This document shows, piece after piece, positions 5,858 through 6,112 of a stretch of DNA of 6,112 bases. The notes under the pieces are model-generated. The model searched no databases, was not told the DNA's origin, and saw only the letters and a list, made by a program, of their open reading frames with translations. The position numbers were made by a program, and so were the translations under genes. Each line of letters starts with the position of its first letter. Position 1 is the stretch's first letter. This DNA is from Candidatus Cloacimonadota bacterium (GTDB taxonomy: Bacteria; Cloacimonadota; Cloacimonadia; Cloacimonadales; TCS61): assembly GCA_016927675.1 (NCBI GenBank), contig JAFGMF010000047.1, forward strand, positions 1 to 6,112, read 5' to 3'.

Positions 5858-6112
5858 TTAGTTTTCCTGATGTTCAGGTATGGTTCCCGCCGTTATCCTG
5901 TAAAAGGATTTACTCGAAATAACGGTGTCTATAAAAACTCCCTGGGCCAGCAGGCTGTCCAGTAAAATCCATTCATCAGGGAAATCAGCATAAGGATCAG
6001 GGCTTTTGTATATCCGATAAAAAAGCCCAAGATTATTCCAGGTTAATTCTGTTTGACCAGAATCAGTTATACCTATGTGAAAATTTGACGGAGCTGCAAT
6101 TACAGCTGTTGT
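5858..6112 (-). CDS. C-terminal end of a secreted-type protein with FN3-like tail (5' end outside window)
   Basis: On the minus strand the frame is open from the window edge to the TAA at 5858-5860, giving 84 residues with no start codon in view. The segment reads APSNFHIGITDSGQTELTWNN, then LFYRIYKSPDPYADFP, WILLDSLL, FIDTVISSKSFYRITA and a short polar tail. The pattern of a TELTW strand, a YRIYKS-DPY strand, a D-T turn and a closing strand FYRITA is that of the fibronectin type III-like domains at the ends of many secreted proteins in FCB-group and Cloacimonadota genomes. It ends without a T9SS sorting motif, so it is probably exported by another route or retained in the periplasm; the upstream catalytic or binding part is unseen. 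Its stop lies 14 bp before the ATG of the 773-residue gene, which argues for a shared transcript. Confidence 0.78.
   Translation of the reverse strand, partial: TTAVIAAPSNFHIGITDSGQTELTWNNLGLFYRIYKSPDPYADFPDEWILLDSLLAQGVFIDTVISSKSFYRITAGTIPEHQEN

Noticed and set aside
1..6112. CRISPR array, tRNA, rRNA, insertion sequence or prophage remnants
   Set aside because: No regularly spaced repeats, no tRNA-like cloverleaf, no transposase or integrase motif and no terminal inverted repeats were found by eye on either strand.

Overview
The window is ordinary bacterial chromosome: long ORFs, short gaps, two clear intrinsic terminators and no mobile element, CRISPR array or RNA gene that I can see. The large secreted protein on the minus strand ends in a type IX secretion (T9SS) type A sorting domain with an N-Y-P-N-P-F-N-P motif. 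That places the DNA in the Fibrobacteres-Chlorobi-Bacteroidetes (FCB) superphylum or a related candidate phylum. The mix of cohesin-like, SGTDASR dockerin-like and sorting domains, together with FN3-like secreted proteins, resembles what I know of Candidatus Cloacimonadota (WWE1). That assignment is inference from protein style, not from a marker gene.

Plus strand, left half. Bases 1-264 hold the C-terminal part of a small membrane protein of the DUF5684 type, closed by a perfect-palindrome terminator (280-310). A small-conductance mechanosensitive channel, MscS (379-1194), follows with its own terminator (1214-1245). Next come two PLP enzymes 54 bp apart with no terminator between them, probably one transcript: a low-specificity L-threonine aldolase (1305-2345) and a threonine-synthase-like enzyme with an N-terminal zinc ribbon (2400-3512). 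Taken at face value, one makes threonine and the other splits it to glycine and acetaldehyde, which would be a threonine-to-glycine route. The second enzyme's exact substrate is not proven by the sequence.

Minus strand, right half. A second transcription unit converges on the PLP pair, with only 9 bp between the two stop codons (3512 and 3522). Read in its own direction it starts outside the window with the C-terminal end of a secreted-type protein with an FN3-like tail (6112-5858). This has no start codon in the window and is easy to miss. After 14 bp comes a 773-residue exported protein (5843-3522). Its layout is signal peptide, N-terminal beta domain, carboxypeptidase-regulatory-like domain, cohesin-like domain, second regulatory-like domain, dockerin-like EF-loop repeats, second cohesin-like domain, T9SS sorting domain. 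Having both halves of a cohesin-dockerin pair in one predicted surface protein is the most interesting feature here, because it suggests a self-assembling or scaffold-type surface component outside a classical cellulosome.

No gap between genes exceeds 120 bp, so there is no large unexplained non-coding stretch.
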